Source: Chelonoidis abingdonii | Lineage: Eukaryota > Chordata > Testudines > Testudinidae | Length of the DNA stretch: 64,000 nt | NCBI RefSeq assembly: GCF_003597395.2 | Contig: NC_133770.1 | Coordinates: 86,488,152 to 86,552,151, forward strand | Reading direction: 5' to 3' | Part shown: positions 22,891-35,583 of the stretch, piece after piece | How the letters are laid out: each line of letters starts with the position of its first letter | Position numbering within the stretch: the stretch's first letter is position 1 | The notes under the pieces: generated by a model | Databases searched by the model: none | The model's input: the letters and a program-made list of their open reading frames with translations, nothing else | Told to the model about the DNA's origin: nothing | Position numbers and translations under genes: made by a program

Positions 22891-22896
22891 AATAAA
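22891..22896 (+). terminator. CTNNB1: Proximal poly(A) signal AATAAA of CTNNB1
   Basis: A canonical hexamer in the 3'UTR, followed by a TGTGTAG-rich segment. Its position matches the human proximal signal. Confidence 0.8.
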
Positions 22897-23158
22897 GTGT
22901 AACTGTGTAGCCTTTTTGTATAAAATAGAAATGGTCCAATTAGTTTCCTTTTTAATATGCTTAAAATAAGCAGGTGGATCTATTTCATGTTTTTGATCAA
23001 AAACTTTATCTGGGATGTGTCTGGGTAGGGGCCAGTAAGAACTGTTTATTTGGAACCGTGTATTGGACAGTTTACCAGTTGCCTTTTATCCCAAAGTTAT
23101 TGTAGCCTGCTGTGATACAAATGCTTCATGAGCAAAAGCAGTTATAAAATGGTTAAGA

Positions 23159-23164
23159 ATTAAA
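23159..23164 (+). terminator. CTNNB1: Distal poly(A) signal ATTAAA of CTNNB1
   Basis: A variant hexamer ATTAAA followed by TTTTAATTCACTC, matching the context of the main human cleavage site as remembered. The 3' end is estimated near 23,180-23,190. Confidence 0.75.
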
Positions 23165-23189
23165 GTAAACTTTTAATTCACTCAGCTGT

Positions 23190-25016
23190 CTCCATTTATT
23201 TGAAATGGGAAATACATAACTTATATCTGCATGGCTTTTTCCCTACAAAACTAACTTCATGCAGCAATTTGACTACATTTGACTGATTTATGCCATGTTA
23301 CCCTTACTACACAAAATAACTTCAATAGTCTGTTCAGTTGAGAGGAAATCTGTGCTGCTGACTGAATTAGTATAGGGTGACTAAGCAAACTATTTGCAAT
23401 ACTCCCCTGAAAGTTTTTAACCTACCACTGCACAATTGCATAAGATCTTGATACCTGTACATGCTGTAACACTTAACACCAGCATCAACCCTGAAACAAG
23501 TATCCAATCACCCCTGGCTTTAGTCTGGCTTTTTAATTGCTTTGCTCTGGCAAATGGAATCTGCAATTCTTCATGTGCTGTGTGTTACAAAGGCACAATG
23601 CTGCTAAGTGAACTGAGCCAGCATCCATCACCTAAATTTAAGGACCAGCCCCACAAACATTTTGGTCTGTGACTAAAAGCTAGCTTTGCCACTTTTGCGC
23701 TGTTTTCAGAGAAATATAGACTACCTACACCAAGAAGCAAGTATCATCTAAGAGGGATATTCTTAATTTTTCCTCAGCATTATTAACTGAACACTAGAGC
23801 ATGAATGTTCTCATTCAGGGGAAGAAATGTGTCCTAATTATGCCTCTGCCTTGATCTGAATTTAGATATTTGCTTCCCCTTATGGTGGAGCTTGCTTCAC
23901 TATGAGAATGAAGTTTTTGTTAGAAAAATTAACTTAAATCTGTACATAAAATTTTTCAAACAAAGATGGTGAGTTAAGACATCTTTTTTGAAATATTTTC
24001 ATAGCTAATGCATCAGCCCACACAGCTTTGCTATTGTGGCAATTCTCACAATCAGACACCACTCCCAACTACAGCGCATATGTGAGGATACCCCCCTCCT
24101 CCAAGTATGTACATTTTTTTTCCCCTTCCCACTGTGGAGTCAGCAAAACCATTTTACACCTAAATACCCCTCCTTAACTGTGTAGCTTGAGCAAGATGTT
24201 CATAAACCCATTTGTCAATTTCTTACTGTTGACTAAGGGTGTGCATCCTCCCCTACAAGGGAGTTAAGTATAAACTGCTGAATGCTCCACTTTTTGCTTA
24301 ATTAAAGCTAGAGTTGTACTGGTAGTAAGCCTGCTTTTGATTGGATGGGTACAGTTAATTACTAGCCCCTAAAAGCATGTAAAATGACAAGGGATTAGCA
24401 ATCCCATACCTCAGGGCCAAGTCTAAGATAAAGGGTTTGCATGGTTTCAACCCCTAGTCTGCCACTGACCTAAACTGAGGAATGGCTTAAAAAAAAAAGT
24501 CCTAACTTTAGAAAGGAATATCAACTTTTTTCCCAGGGGTAACATACCAGAGAGGTCTTACACAAAAGTGGTCACAAACATCCCCTTTGTGTAAGTTTAG
24601 CTCTTTAACACAAGCTATAAAAGCTTGTGAGTGCCTTTTTTAAGTCCTTCTCAGATAAGAGAGCAGTTGTCACCTACTCGTAGGTTAAGATGTATAATTT
24701 GTCCACTCTCAGGACAGGGGACACACTAGTAGGCAGACCTGCTGATGGAATGCTGTTGGTGCAGCCACTGAGGACTATTTTGAAAAGATTTCCTCCAGTT
24801 GACTGCAATGAAATATGGAGGGGTGCTGTTGGCAACTTTTTTAAGCAGAGGTAAAACATTAGACAACTTACTGAAGATGGTTACTACCTATTACCCCCTG
24901 CAGGGGGTCAGGCTACACTTCAGTGTCACAATTTCTGACTCCTGGTTAACTACAGTTGCCCTGAGGGTGGCAAGCCAGCCTCTGTGGTATGCTAAAGGTG
25001 GTTTTTTTGTGTTTGT

Positions 25017-25051
<35 letters not shown>

Positions 25052-26600
25052 GCAGGGAGGGGTCCAACTAGCTAGCTGCATTTAAGGTTGCAGCAGGACC
25101 TGCTCTAAAACTATGGAACTAGGGGAAGGAATATAGGAGTCTTAGCCCCTTACTGCTAATATACTCAGACATATCTCTTGCGAGCTCCCAATGCCAATTT
25201 ACATGGGTTGTAATTTAAAAAAAAAAATACAACACTATGGCTTTTATATATCAATTATAGAAGATCAGCATGCAGGACTGTAACATCCCCCATAAACTGA
25301 CACCAATTCTGCCTTCACCCTGCTGAGGTTACTGCTTAATGCAAAAACCTTGAAGTATCTGTTCAAGAGGGTGTGTAACATCCACATAATTAGTTTTCCA
25401 CTTTCAGCTGCATGCAGTGATACAACCTTAACTGTCACTATTGTAGGGTTTTTGTTTTTAACAAAATAGGCCACTTCCTCTCACAATTAAACTTTTTTTA
25501 AACAGTAGAACATATTTAGGATAACACATCCAAACAGCAGTAACAATCTTACCTGTGGTTGGGAGCATCTAGTGCAGGCTTTAGCAGTAAAAACTCAAAT
25601 TTGATTCTGAGATGAAAAAAGCCATGCCTTTGGGCCCTAGCTTGCAATCATCACCTTGACAACATGCTTGAGCCTAGTGTACATTATTTTCAAGCCATCT
25701 GATCAGACCTTACACTAACCTTTTCTATAGAATCTTTTAATACCCATCTAAAATAGCATAGGTTAAAAAAACCTTAGTGCAACTGATGGCTGCCCAGTGA
25801 AACATAATAGGAACCTAACAAGTCCATTTTTCAAATGCTAGGCATTTAATGCAACCAATACATGGCATGATCTCATGCTAGGGCATGCATACCTGTCATT
25901 TAGAACCCAAGGCTGGGCTTAAAATGTACTTAAGGATACCCCTGAGGGAGGCATTGGGAATGGCAACTTCCTTTAATATAGACCAATGAAGCACTATGGC
26001 TAGTTAGTTAGTCACCATGTACCTTTGAAGGAGGACTTCCAGTCACTTAAATAAGAACTAGACTAATCTAGTGACTTATGCAATATTCTTAACTTTTCCT
26101 GCTATTGTAAACAAGATGTTAAAGTGATTTCAATGTGTATGGTGTGATACTTGTTCTGTTAGCACTGATCTTTCCATGTCCAACTCAGAAAATTTCAAAG
26201 CCCAAGAAACAGTATGAGACCTGCTAATGAAAAGTAAAAATAAACAATTACTATCAAGCTTCAATGTCTCATCTACATTCAGTAGCTATCCTACTGCTTT
26301 ACTTTTCCAGGCAAATGTCAGAGTAGGCATTTAACCCTCCTGTGAAATTAATGCTAAATTTGTAATTGGTTACAATCACTACTGTGGCAAATGTGTCAAA
26401 ACAAGCACAACTCTGTGGAAGAATTAAGTAGGAGAGTGAGGGAGAACATTCAAACAAATCTACTAGAGGTAGCTTGGTCTGTCTCAGTTTGAAATTTAAT
26501 ATTTTCCTTATAGTCAAAACAGAGTGGAATATACATCAAAATAGTTTTAAGAAAAGTGCCACAAGTTGTTATGTATAGGGCAATTATTAACCAGAAATCA
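23190..26600. other. Intergenic gap between CTNNB1 and ULK4
   Basis: This lies between the CTNNB1 3' end and the putative ULK4 3' end. No coding sequence or clear transposon is visible apart from the T homopolymer near 25,018-25,045. Confidence 0.7.
25018..25045 (+). repeat. Poly-T tract (T28)
   Basis: An uninterrupted run of about 28 T residues followed by AAAA. Confidence 0.95.
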
Positions 26601-26624
26601 CTGTAATATAGAAGTGCAAAGTCA

Positions 26625-26630
26625 TTTATT
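26625..26630 (-). terminator. ULK4: Candidate ULK4 poly(A) signal
   Basis: TTTATT on the plus strand is AATAAA on the minus strand, about 660 nt downstream of the ULK4 stop codon. I noticed no better hexamer between the stop and this point, but usage is unproven. Confidence 0.4.
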
Positions 26631-26689
26631 GTACCTTTTTAACCCAAACACTGTATTTGGTTTTGCAAATTGCCTTTAAACTACATGAC

Positions 26690-26895
26690 TAGGTGCCAGA
26701 AGATTTGGGTTCTGTTCCTGGCTCCATCCCAGACTTTCTGTGGGACATTTTGGTAATTCTCATTTTCCATCTGTAAATGGGGATGATACCAACTCACCTG
26801 CAGTGTTTTCAGATTGAGTCATTAACATTTGCAAAACACTTCAGAAAACTTTACATGTGCAAAAGTATTCTACAGATTGTTGTGGGTGATGTGTC
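26690..26895 (+). repeat. MIR-like SINE
   Basis: The sequence follows the MIR/CORE-SINE layout: GGTTCTGTTCCTGGCTCC, then CATTTTCCATCTGTAAATGG, then GATGATACC. It is diverged, and lies within the putative ULK4 3'UTR. Confidence 0.6.
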
Positions 26896-27286
26896 AAATG
26901 AGGATGATCAGCTAAGGCATTCTTAGAAAATATACAATTCAGGTGGAATGAAAAATGCTTCTCCCCTAAACATATTTGTGAAAGAAATGGGATTTTTCTA
27001 ATTTATATTCTTCAATATGTGGCTGTAGGAAACTTAAAAAATCCCCTCAAACCATAGGTTGTACTAGTTTAAGCAAGATAATGGACAAATGCTCATTCTT
27101 TTAAAAGCAAGTTTTCCCTCCTTATTCTTCTACAGCTAAGAAAGTAATACATACACATAAGATTTCTTATCAAATTCAGACTACAACACTCATTAATATC
27201 CTAAAACAAGACTGAGGAATTCAACCATGCCAGTGTTTTGTGCATTCAGTCAGGACTGTGGAGTGATGATTGGTAGCCTTGATCTT

Positions 27287-27350
27287 TTAGCGTCCAACTG
27301 TTCTAAGAATTTCAAAAGCCAAGGAAGCAACAGCAATATCTGCATGGGAG
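27287..27350 (-). CDS. ULK4: ULK4 terminal coding exon
   Basis: On the minus strand a strong acceptor (TTCTTCTTTCCCAG) is followed by one base completing a split codon, then 20 codons and TAA at 27,289-27,287. The peptide contains the short run ADIAVASLAFEILRTVGR, which resembles the C-terminal end of vertebrate ULK4. ULK4 is a Unc-51-like pseudokinase with a long armadillo/HEAT-like C-terminal region, implicated in ciliogenesis and neural development. The entry phase matches the exit phase of the exon at 29,730-29,818. ULK4 lies convergent to CTNNB1 in human, which fits this position and strand. Confidence 0.8.
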
Positions 27351-29729
27351 CTGGGAAAGAAGAAAACAAAGACAGTAATCTTCAAGGTAAAACCTCATCT
27401 AAATTCTGCAGTTGTTCTACACATGAGACTTTGACTTGTGCTGGAAAGTGCCTGATGAGGGAATCCACTTTGGATAACTAAACCAATTTTCTGTTAGGAT
27501 ACTATGGATATTTCAACATGTAGCAAGTCACGCATATCCCTTGAGTTCATGTTTACAGAACTGCTTGCTTGGTGCCTTGCTAAGTCTCACTTTGAAAAAG
27601 GGAAGATGTAATTATTACATTTTCTTCAATAGTTTGGTGGGAAAATGCCTCACATTTTTGTCATCTTTCCACATGTACTTTCCTTGTGGGGTAGAGTGAG
27701 TCTGTCAGCACATGGAGGCAGCTCTCCTGAAGCATCTTTTTTTTAACCTGCTACAGGAAAGGCAGATTTGTCCTTGCTGTACATAGTGCTGCACGTTTCA
27801 GACCCAGTTCCCTGCCTCTATCAGGGAGTGCAGTGGTTAGCTACCTCTCGTCTGCTAATAGTCTTCCAACCTCTGATTGGGTGTTCACCCCACACAAAGC
27901 ACTGCTGGCCTAGTGAAAGTTACTGCAGCTATGGGCTACCTTGACCTTAGAACATAAGAACGGCCATACTGGGTCAGACCAAATCTCCATCTTGCACAGT
28001 ATCCTGTCTTCTAGCAGTGGTCAATGCCAGGTGCTTCAGAGGGAATGAACAGAACAGGTAATCATCAAGTGATCCATCCCCTGTCACCCATTCCCAGCTT
28101 CTGGCAAACAGGCTAGGGACACAATCTCTGTCCATCCTGGCTAATAGCCATTGATGGACCTATCCTCCATGAATTTATCTAGTTCTTTTTTGCACCCTGT
28201 TATAGTCTCGGCCTTTACAACATCCCCTGGGCAAAGAGTTCCACAGGTTCACTGCGTTGTGTAAAAAAATACTTCCTTTTGTTTGTTTTAAACCTGCTCC
28301 TTACTAATTTCATTTGGTGCCCCCTAGTTCCTGTGTTATGAAGAGTAAATAACACTTCCTTATTTACTTTCTCCACACCAGTCATGATTTTATAGACCTC
28401 TGTCACATAACCCGTTAGTTGTCTCTTTTCCAAGCTGAAAAATCCCAGTTTTATTAATCTCTCCTCATATGGCAGCCATTCCATACCCCTAATAATTTTT
28501 GTTGCCCTTTTCCAATTCCAATATATCTTTTTTGAGATGGGGCAACCACATCTGCACGCAGTATTCAAGATGTGGGCATGCCACGGATTTATACAGAGGC
28601 AGTATGATATTTTCTGTCTTATTATTTATCCCTTTCTTTCTTAATGATTCCCAACATTGTTGACTCTTTAGCTGATGGCACTAGTGACTCTTTTAGGGGG
28701 AGTTGCCATTTTATTTCACCCTGGTAATGTAGTTGCTAATAGGAAATGCAGCTCAGCACTTGAATACTTAAGAGGGGTAGCAGATTTCTGAAAACTTGAT
28801 TTATGGTAAGTTCTGTTTCCTTCTCCACACCACTTCTATCCCACAACTTCACAAACCCCTCCATCACGGTACCAGTGGTTGTTACATTTCCCCAAACATC
28901 TCTCTTCCAAAAAATAATACAACTTACTCTACAATAGAGTTGAGAGGCCAATTTTCATAACTCCACGCCTTAAACAGAGCCTACAACATTGACTCATACA
29001 AAGCTTGCATTTATGTGCACAAAGGACATCAGGAAGATTCCTGGAGCATCACAAAAAATCATCTATAAACTTTACATGGGAACCATTTCACCCAGCAGTG
29101 AAATGCAGCCTAGCAGTTCACAGCAGCAGTGAACAACATTTTAAGGAGAAGAGAACAAAAACATGTCCATTTGAGAGTGCAAGGGGAATTAGGTAGGTAG
29201 AGTGTTGAGATTTGACCAGCCACTGGGATTAACACTTCTATCCTTACAAAGAATGCCAAGGCACTTTTCAGAAGCAGCCAGGACCTCAGTTTTAAGCCTT
29301 AGCTGAAAGACAGCTGGCATTCTTAGAAGAATATTTCTTGTCCTCAGCTGTGCATGTGAAAGGATTTTGCTTTTACCACCACCATTACTTTGAGAAAGGG
29401 CACAAAGCCATGTTGTGCTGCCAGTACACTGTACAGGGGAACAATAAACCAGTATCTGGTTATGAAGAGGTGAGCTGTTAACAAAAAGAAAAAAAGATTG
29501 TGTGACAGAGCTATGGCCTAGCCACATCTGGGATCAAAGTGCACCTCAACAACAGCAAAAAAGCTTTGAATAAAGGGAGTTTTGAGGACAGGAGTATACG
29601 GGAGGGAGGGCTGGTAACAGGAGAAGCCTGTAGTACACATGAGGCGATTACAAGAGAAGACCATCTCAGACAAAAGGGGAGGGGAGTGCTCTCAGCCCTG
29701 GAAATTCCTGAAAGCCTGAGGGAACTCAC
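27351..29729 (-). other. ULK4: ULK4 last coding intron
   Basis: This lies between the two recognised ULK4 exons and holds the CR1 fragment 27,949-28,682. The rest looks like unique intronic sequence. Confidence 0.7.
27949..28682 (-). mobile_element. CR1 LINE 3' fragment
   Basis: Read on the minus strand, the sequence encodes the C-terminal part of CR1 ORF2, with the recognisable YEERLIKLGFFSLEKRQLTG run at about 28,420-28,480. It ends with the conserved CR1 3' segment that reads GACCCAGTATGGCCGTTC. It is 5'-truncated, and the ORF is broken at its 3' end. Confidence 0.88.
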
Positions 29730-29818
29730 CTGGCAGTTTGGGCCAGTCTCTCTAGAATGTGGATAAGACTGTCACCATCAGTCTTCAGGCTCTCGGAGTG
29801 CTTCTTGTTTGAAGTTAC
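29730..29818 (-). CDS. ULK4: ULK4 penultimate coding exon
   Basis: The 89-nt exon has an acceptor TTTTCATTCCAG and a donor GTGAGT on the minus strand. Only one of the three frames is open: 29 codons plus two bases, starting VTSNKKHSESLK and including HILERLAQTA. This aligns well by eye with the human ULK4 C-terminal region as remembered. The two trailing bases join the first base of the terminal exon to make a Ser codon. It is a helical-repeat segment far from the pseudokinase domain. The next exon upstream was not found in the window. Confidence 0.82.
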
Positions 29819-31669
29819 CTGGAATGAAAAGAAAGAACAGTTATCAAAGGCTTAGTGAGCAATTCTTCCTTGTCTGTTTTTTTTGGGGTGGGAGAGGGAG
29901 AAAGCAGGGAGGAGGACAGAAACAAGTTATGGCAATTGTTACAGTTTGAAATGGAATGTGACATTACAGAGACCCAACAAAAGTAAACTCCTTTACTGAA
30001 CACGATTGGATTTTAACTGCAGAATGTCTGAAGTGTCTTAAACAAGATTCATTCTTGTTCTGTATCCCTGCATGTGTGAAAATTCACAGATCATAGTCCA
30101 CTAACCCTGAGTAACTGGTTTTCATTTTTACTATCAATGCTACTAAGAGCATATCCATTTATTTTGAACGTCAGGGAAAATTTCAGGACAATCATTTTTT
30201 TCCCCACTTGAGAGGAGAATGAACAGTCAGCCTTGTATCAATTAGCCTTCAGGTTACTTATCTGGATTATAAAAATGTTAGGTTTGTTATGGGCATATTG
30301 AGGAAGCGAGTTTAAAAATCACTGCTTTGTGGGAATTGCTCATACAAGTTGTTCCTTCCTGATGGGACCATTACCACTTATCAGCTATAAGAAACACTAA
30401 ATGTACACAGCAGCATATAACAAAAAAAAATGAATGGCAAATCCTGCAAGCCTTTCTATGATGGATTAACGCTGGTTCCAGCTGACCTTGTAATGCTTAT
30501 ATGTGTTGTACCTGTTTTATCACAGTGCCACTCTTAAGAACTATAACTTCCGGTGTGCTAGGAAGCTGCAAGTGGCTTCCCATTTCCTGATTAGTTAATC
30601 ATGCTGATGGGAAGGTCAAAGGATGACATGAAATGGAATCACATGCTTTGCATGGTGGCCATTGAATACCTGACAAATTGCTTAAGGAGCACTACTGGTA
30701 CAGTCCACATACATCCCAGGAAATTAGTAAAATCTGGATATGGGTTGCCACCTGCAAAGGCTATTGACTGGCCACTAACAATTCAGAAGTTACTGCTTGA
30801 AATCACAATTCTGAATCCTAAAATTGGCAGGGAGCTGTAACATATAACATCCCATGGCTGGCCCTCTTTAACACTGATCAGACATAGGCTGCTGTGCCTA
30901 CAAATATTCTTTTTTTAAAGCTAGAGAGAAGCTGTATTTACTGCTGCTACCATGCCAGAAACTGTGCCAGCATTTATCCTACTACACCAGTGTCACTTAC
31001 ACTTGTAATCCAAACAGCCTATAGTTACACTATACAAAGAATGGGGTCTTCTTTGCATTAACTAAAATCTTCCCCCCCTAATTGGACAAAACGGTAAATT
31101 CATTACCTATGTACAAATCCATCCTCAGGTACTCATGCTATCACAAGTACTTCAGTCTTTCTACACTTTAGAGGTTTATATCAGAACAGCTCAATTTATT
31201 GTTCAGTAATCCACCTCTATTTCTCATCCTCGAGACAGAATATTTGTGTAGTTTGTGTTCTGAATTATAGAACTCTAAACAAAGACAACACACTGGACCA
31301 ACCAACATTATAAAACACTTTTCTTGCTCTGAAGAGCTTTAATCACAAGACCATCCTTTCTCTTCCTGCAATCCCTTCCCTCCCTCCCTACATACCTTCC
31401 AGCTTCTGCAGCTACTGAGGCAGGGATCCACAGACACCAGCCTCATTCACCACACAACTCTGATTCAACCCCAAAGCACCCTATGCACTGAATGAGGCAG
31501 GAGTCCTGTGTGGAAAAATGTTTGTGATCATGTAGGTAAGGCTGTATAATCATCCATATGCAGGAGACAGTTGAATTAAGGCTGCATGGGCACCATCCAT
31601 TCTGGCATTTCCTAACATTTGTGTGTTTGACTTTGCAATCTGAACAGCCTTTTAACGTAGTGGATTTTG

Positions 31670-32905
31670 AATGTTCAGACTAAACATGCCCAGTTTTTTT
31701 AACCTTTCCTCATATTTTATCAGTTTTGTTGCTCTCTTCTGGAGTCTCTCCAATTTGTCCACATCTTTCCTAAAGTGTGGCACGTAGAACTGGACACAAT
31801 ACTCCAGCTAAGGCCTCACCAGTGCCAAGTAGAGTGGGACAATCACCTCCTGTCTCTTGCACATGACACTCCTGTTAATACCGCCCCCCCCAGAACATTA
31901 GTATTTTTTGCAGCTGCATCACATTGTTGGCTCATATTTAATTTGTGCTCTACTGTAATTCCAAGATCCTTTTTAGCAGTATTACTGCCTAGCCAATTAT
32001 TCCCCATTTTATAGATGCACATTTGATTTTTTCTTCTTAAGTATAGTACTTTGCATTCGTCTTTATTGAATTTCATCTTGTTGATTTCAGACCAATTCTC
32101 GAATTTGTCAAGGTCATTTTGAATTCTAATCTTGTCTTGGAAAGTGCTTGCAACTCCTCCCAGTTTGGTGTATCCAGCAAATTTTATAAGCATACTCTCC
32201 ACTCCATTATCCAAGTCATTAATGAGAATGTCGAATAGTATCGGATCCAGGACAGACTCCTGCAGGATCCCACTACATACGTCGCCTCACTTTGACAGTA
32301 AACTATTGATAATCATTCGTCGAGTATGATCTTTAAACCAGTTATGCACCTACCTTATAGTAATTTTGTCTAAACCATGTTTCCCTAGTTTGCTTATAAG
32401 AATGTCATGTGGGACTATGTCAAAATCCTTACTAAAATCAAGATATATGACCTCTATAGTTTCCCCCCATTCAGTAGGCCAGTAACTATCAAAAAAGAAA
32501 GATAGGCTGGTTTGGCATGAGAAATCCATGTTGGCTGTTACTTATCAACCTATTTTCCTTTGGGGTCTTATGAATTGATTGTTTAATAATTTGTTTCAGT
32601 ATTTTTCCAGGTATCAAAAGTTCAGCTCACTGGTCTATAATTCTCTGGGTCCTCTTTGTTCCTCTTTTTATTCATAAGTACTGTGTTTTCCCTTCTCCAG
32701 TCCTCTGGGATCTCACCCATCTGCTCCATGAGTTCTCAAAGATCATCACTATTGGTTCCGAGATTGCATCAACTAGCTCCTTAAATGCCATAGGGTGAAT
32801 TTCATTAGGCTCTGCTGGTTTTACTACCTCTAACTTATCTTAGTATTCTTTAACCTGTTCTTTTCCTTTTCTGGCTTTTGTTCCTTCTGCCTTGTTAATG
32901 TTGTG
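31670..32905 (-). mobile_element. CR1 LINE fragment with decayed reverse transcriptase
   Basis: The minus strand covers much of the CR1 RT domain, including a decayed counterpart of the FDTVPHDIL region and an open stretch at 32,214-31,843. In that stretch the usual ADDTKLGG motif reads AGYTKLGG, so the catalytic aspartates are lost. Downstream motifs MKFNKDECKVLYL and NWLGS remain. The copy is truncated before the CR1 3' end. Confidence 0.88.
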
Positions 32906-34722
32906 TTAAGCAAATGGTCACAATGAACTTTATTTTAGTGAGGAACTATTAGTTTCCTATATACATCTTAAATCAAGACCAATCAAAACAAATTTAAGGG
33001 ACAAATTTTCAAAGAGGCTTCAAACAGATCTGAGAAACATACATGACCAATTTTTGTCCAATAGCACCTGAGTGTACAGATTTGCCATGCAAATAGGGTT
33101 TCCGTGTCTAAATTTGATAACTGGAACACAGAATGATGTGCCTCACCCTCCATTAGGAAATGTATCCATATCTAACTGGGGAGAGGATCAATACTGTAAC
33201 AACAGAGACGTTGCAGATCAGGTGTGAGGTGAATTGGCTGAGCAGTGTGGTGTAGCTTGGACAGCACTTGCCAGCATTATGGCTATCTTTTTGCCAGTAC
33301 CATCTTACTTACACCAACAAGCAATACAATTTGCTTTTGCCAAACTGGTTTTTTTTTAAGTTAGCTTTACCAAGTTTTATTGTTCCAAGAGTTGCTAGAG
33401 GGCTGCTGAGACATAAGATGTTAGATCTCTCCTAATGTAAAGGCTATGTAGAAAAAACCTGGCTGAGCTCAGGAATCATTCTTTAGCAAATAGAACTAGA
33501 ACAAAAACAATTTTCAATATACTGTATTCTTATTGAAAAGCTGATGTACAATCATAATCTTTTGTCTTCTGAGTGGTTTTCAGATGACAATAAATATTAG
33601 TACAATATGTATAATAAGAACATTACAAAACTTTTTTTTTTTTAGAACACATTTTATTCTTTCTTCCACCACACATCTCCATGTGCCTTGACCTGTTCTA
33701 CTTTTAAGGGTTTCATTATGTTCCTAACAAATAGTCTGAAGGTCTCTTTTAGTAATGGTGATTTGTTGTGGTGGGTTATAAAACATTGTTCAGTGACTTA
33801 CAATCAGTAATTGTTCCTTTAATTAAAAATGTAATTAAATCTCAGTTTAGTTGCACATTCATTGCAATTTATAAAGAATTTCAAAATGACTTTTCTTTAT
33901 GAAGCTAATAACCAAACAGCAGGCTTTTTCTGTTCAATTCTATTAAGCAAAGATGAGTCATAAAGAACATCATAATTGATATGTAAATATCATTATTTCC
34001 TAAAATACAGAATAGCTGTTCAGGTAATACAGTGCTGCTAAAGACAAGTGCATTTAGCATGCAGGAAAATGTATGAAATACAAAAATGTTTTAAAGCACG
34101 TTATTAAAGTGCTAATGAGCTGAGTGAAGCTGGAGTTCTGATTTAACTCACATTGATTTTTGTCCAGTTTCATTCTCCGAACAAGACAATTGCAAAAACT
34201 GGGCATAGTTTTACACTATCTGGAAAGATAAGGAATCTTTTCTCTTCTTAAGGTCTACGGCTTTATAATACTGAACTGTTTTCTCCTATTTGTCACAACT
34301 TGCGTCTTTAATTTACGAGTCACTTCAGTATCAATTAACCTCTCTTTTTAAAGTGAGTTGCAAGCTTGCTGTCTGTGTAGGAAAATTATATCGATATGGT
34401 GAGAAAATGCAAAATTGTTTAAACAAAGAGGGCCCTTTTCACACTAAAAACTTATTTTATCAGCTTTTTTTTTTAAATCAGAAAGCAAGCAAGACCCCAG
34501 AACCATACTCAGATGCACTCAAATTATCTTCAAAAGTATGGATAGTATGCATGCAAATAATTGCAAATACAAGCAGCTATTTAGGTGTCCAAGTACTCAT
34601 TTCTGATGCCAAATGACTGATTTTCACAATGCATTGCAGTAATTGCATACAGAAATATAAGTGCACCATTGCACATGTACCTTGGACTTCTCTTTTTACC
34701 AGTTTGGCACTTTATGTGGATC

Positions 34723-34978
34723 CAGGGCCGGTGCAACCATTTAGGCGAACTAGGCAGTTGCCTAGGGCGCCAAGATTTGGGGGCGCCAAAAAACGGCTCC
34801 CCCCCAAATTTTTTAAATGGTTGCAGTGGCCGCTGCGTAGTCTGAGCTGCTGGCAGCAGCAGCTGCCCGCAGCCCGGCAGCCCAGAGCGCCCCCTGGGTC
34901 AGGGAGCCGCGAGACCCGCGCGCAGGGCGGCAAAATGTCCCGGTGCCTAGGGCGCCAGAAACCCTAGCGCCGGTCCTG
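34723..34978. mobile_element. GC-rich hAT MITE (256 bp)
   Basis: The ends are CAGGGCCGG and the reverse complement of CAGGACCGG. It is flanked by a perfect 8-bp duplication TGTGGATC (34,715-34,722 and 34,979-34,986). The G+C content and CpG density are far above the neighbourhood, and the intact TSD suggests a relatively young insertion. Confidence 0.92.
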
Positions 34979-35194
34979 TGTGGATCCCATAATGGTATGT
35001 CGTCATACTTTTTCCCTGCGGTCTGATATAACTACACTGTATGCGTCTGATAAAACTACAGCCACATGCTGCCCATGTCACACCAACTTATGCAAACTAC
35101 AGAAGCTCCCTGACTTATGCAAGCATTCTGTTCCAGGATGCCTTGTGTAAATTGAATTTTGTGTATGTTGGGAATGTATCTCTGACAATTATGC

Positions 35195-35213
35195 AAAAAA
35201 AAAAAAAAAAAAA
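35195..35213 (+). repeat. Poly-A tract (A19)
   Basis: A run of 19 adenines. No adjacent retroelement body was recognised. Confidence 0.9.
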
Positions 35214-35430
35214 GAGAAGCTTATGGAATTTTTTTGTAAGTCTGGATTTCTGTAAATTGTGTTTGTGTAACCTGGGAAATGTCTATGTTATTCAGTCTCC
35301 AAGGCTGTCAGTCCTGCATCTTCTCATAAGCACTACATTAACTAAATAAAGCATATCACCTAGTTTGCCACTCACAATTCATATAGAACAGGGTCAGAAC
35401 CACTTTGCTTTTTGGTCTTATAGCCCAGAA

Positions 35431-35583
35431 CCATAGAATATCAGGGTTGGAAGAGAGCTCAGGAGGTCATCTAGTCCAACCTCCTGCTCAAACCAGGACC
35501 AATCCCCAGACAGATTTTTACCCCAGATCCATAAATGGTCCCCTCAAGGATTGAACTCACAACCTTGTATTTAGCTATCCCTT
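35431..35583 (-). repeat. Tortoise tRNA-Lys-derived (Cry-type) SINE
   Basis: The minus strand reads through CTCAAGGATTGAACTCACAACC (plus-strand view), the complement of the SINE B-box region, and ends in the CCTGATATTCTATGG-like tail. It is the same family as 53,064-53,230, in opposite orientation. Its 5' tRNA part is partly lost. Confidence 0.8.

Larger units (their letters stand above)
22433..23185 (+). other. CTNNB1: CTNNB1 terminal 3'UTR exon
   Basis: The segment is non-coding and strikingly similar over long blocks to the mammalian CTNNB1 3'UTR as I remember it, including the piece after CTTGCATTGTGATTGGCC. It ends a few bases after the distal poly(A) signal. Strong conservation suggests binding sites for RNA-binding proteins or miRNAs. 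Confidence 0.88.
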
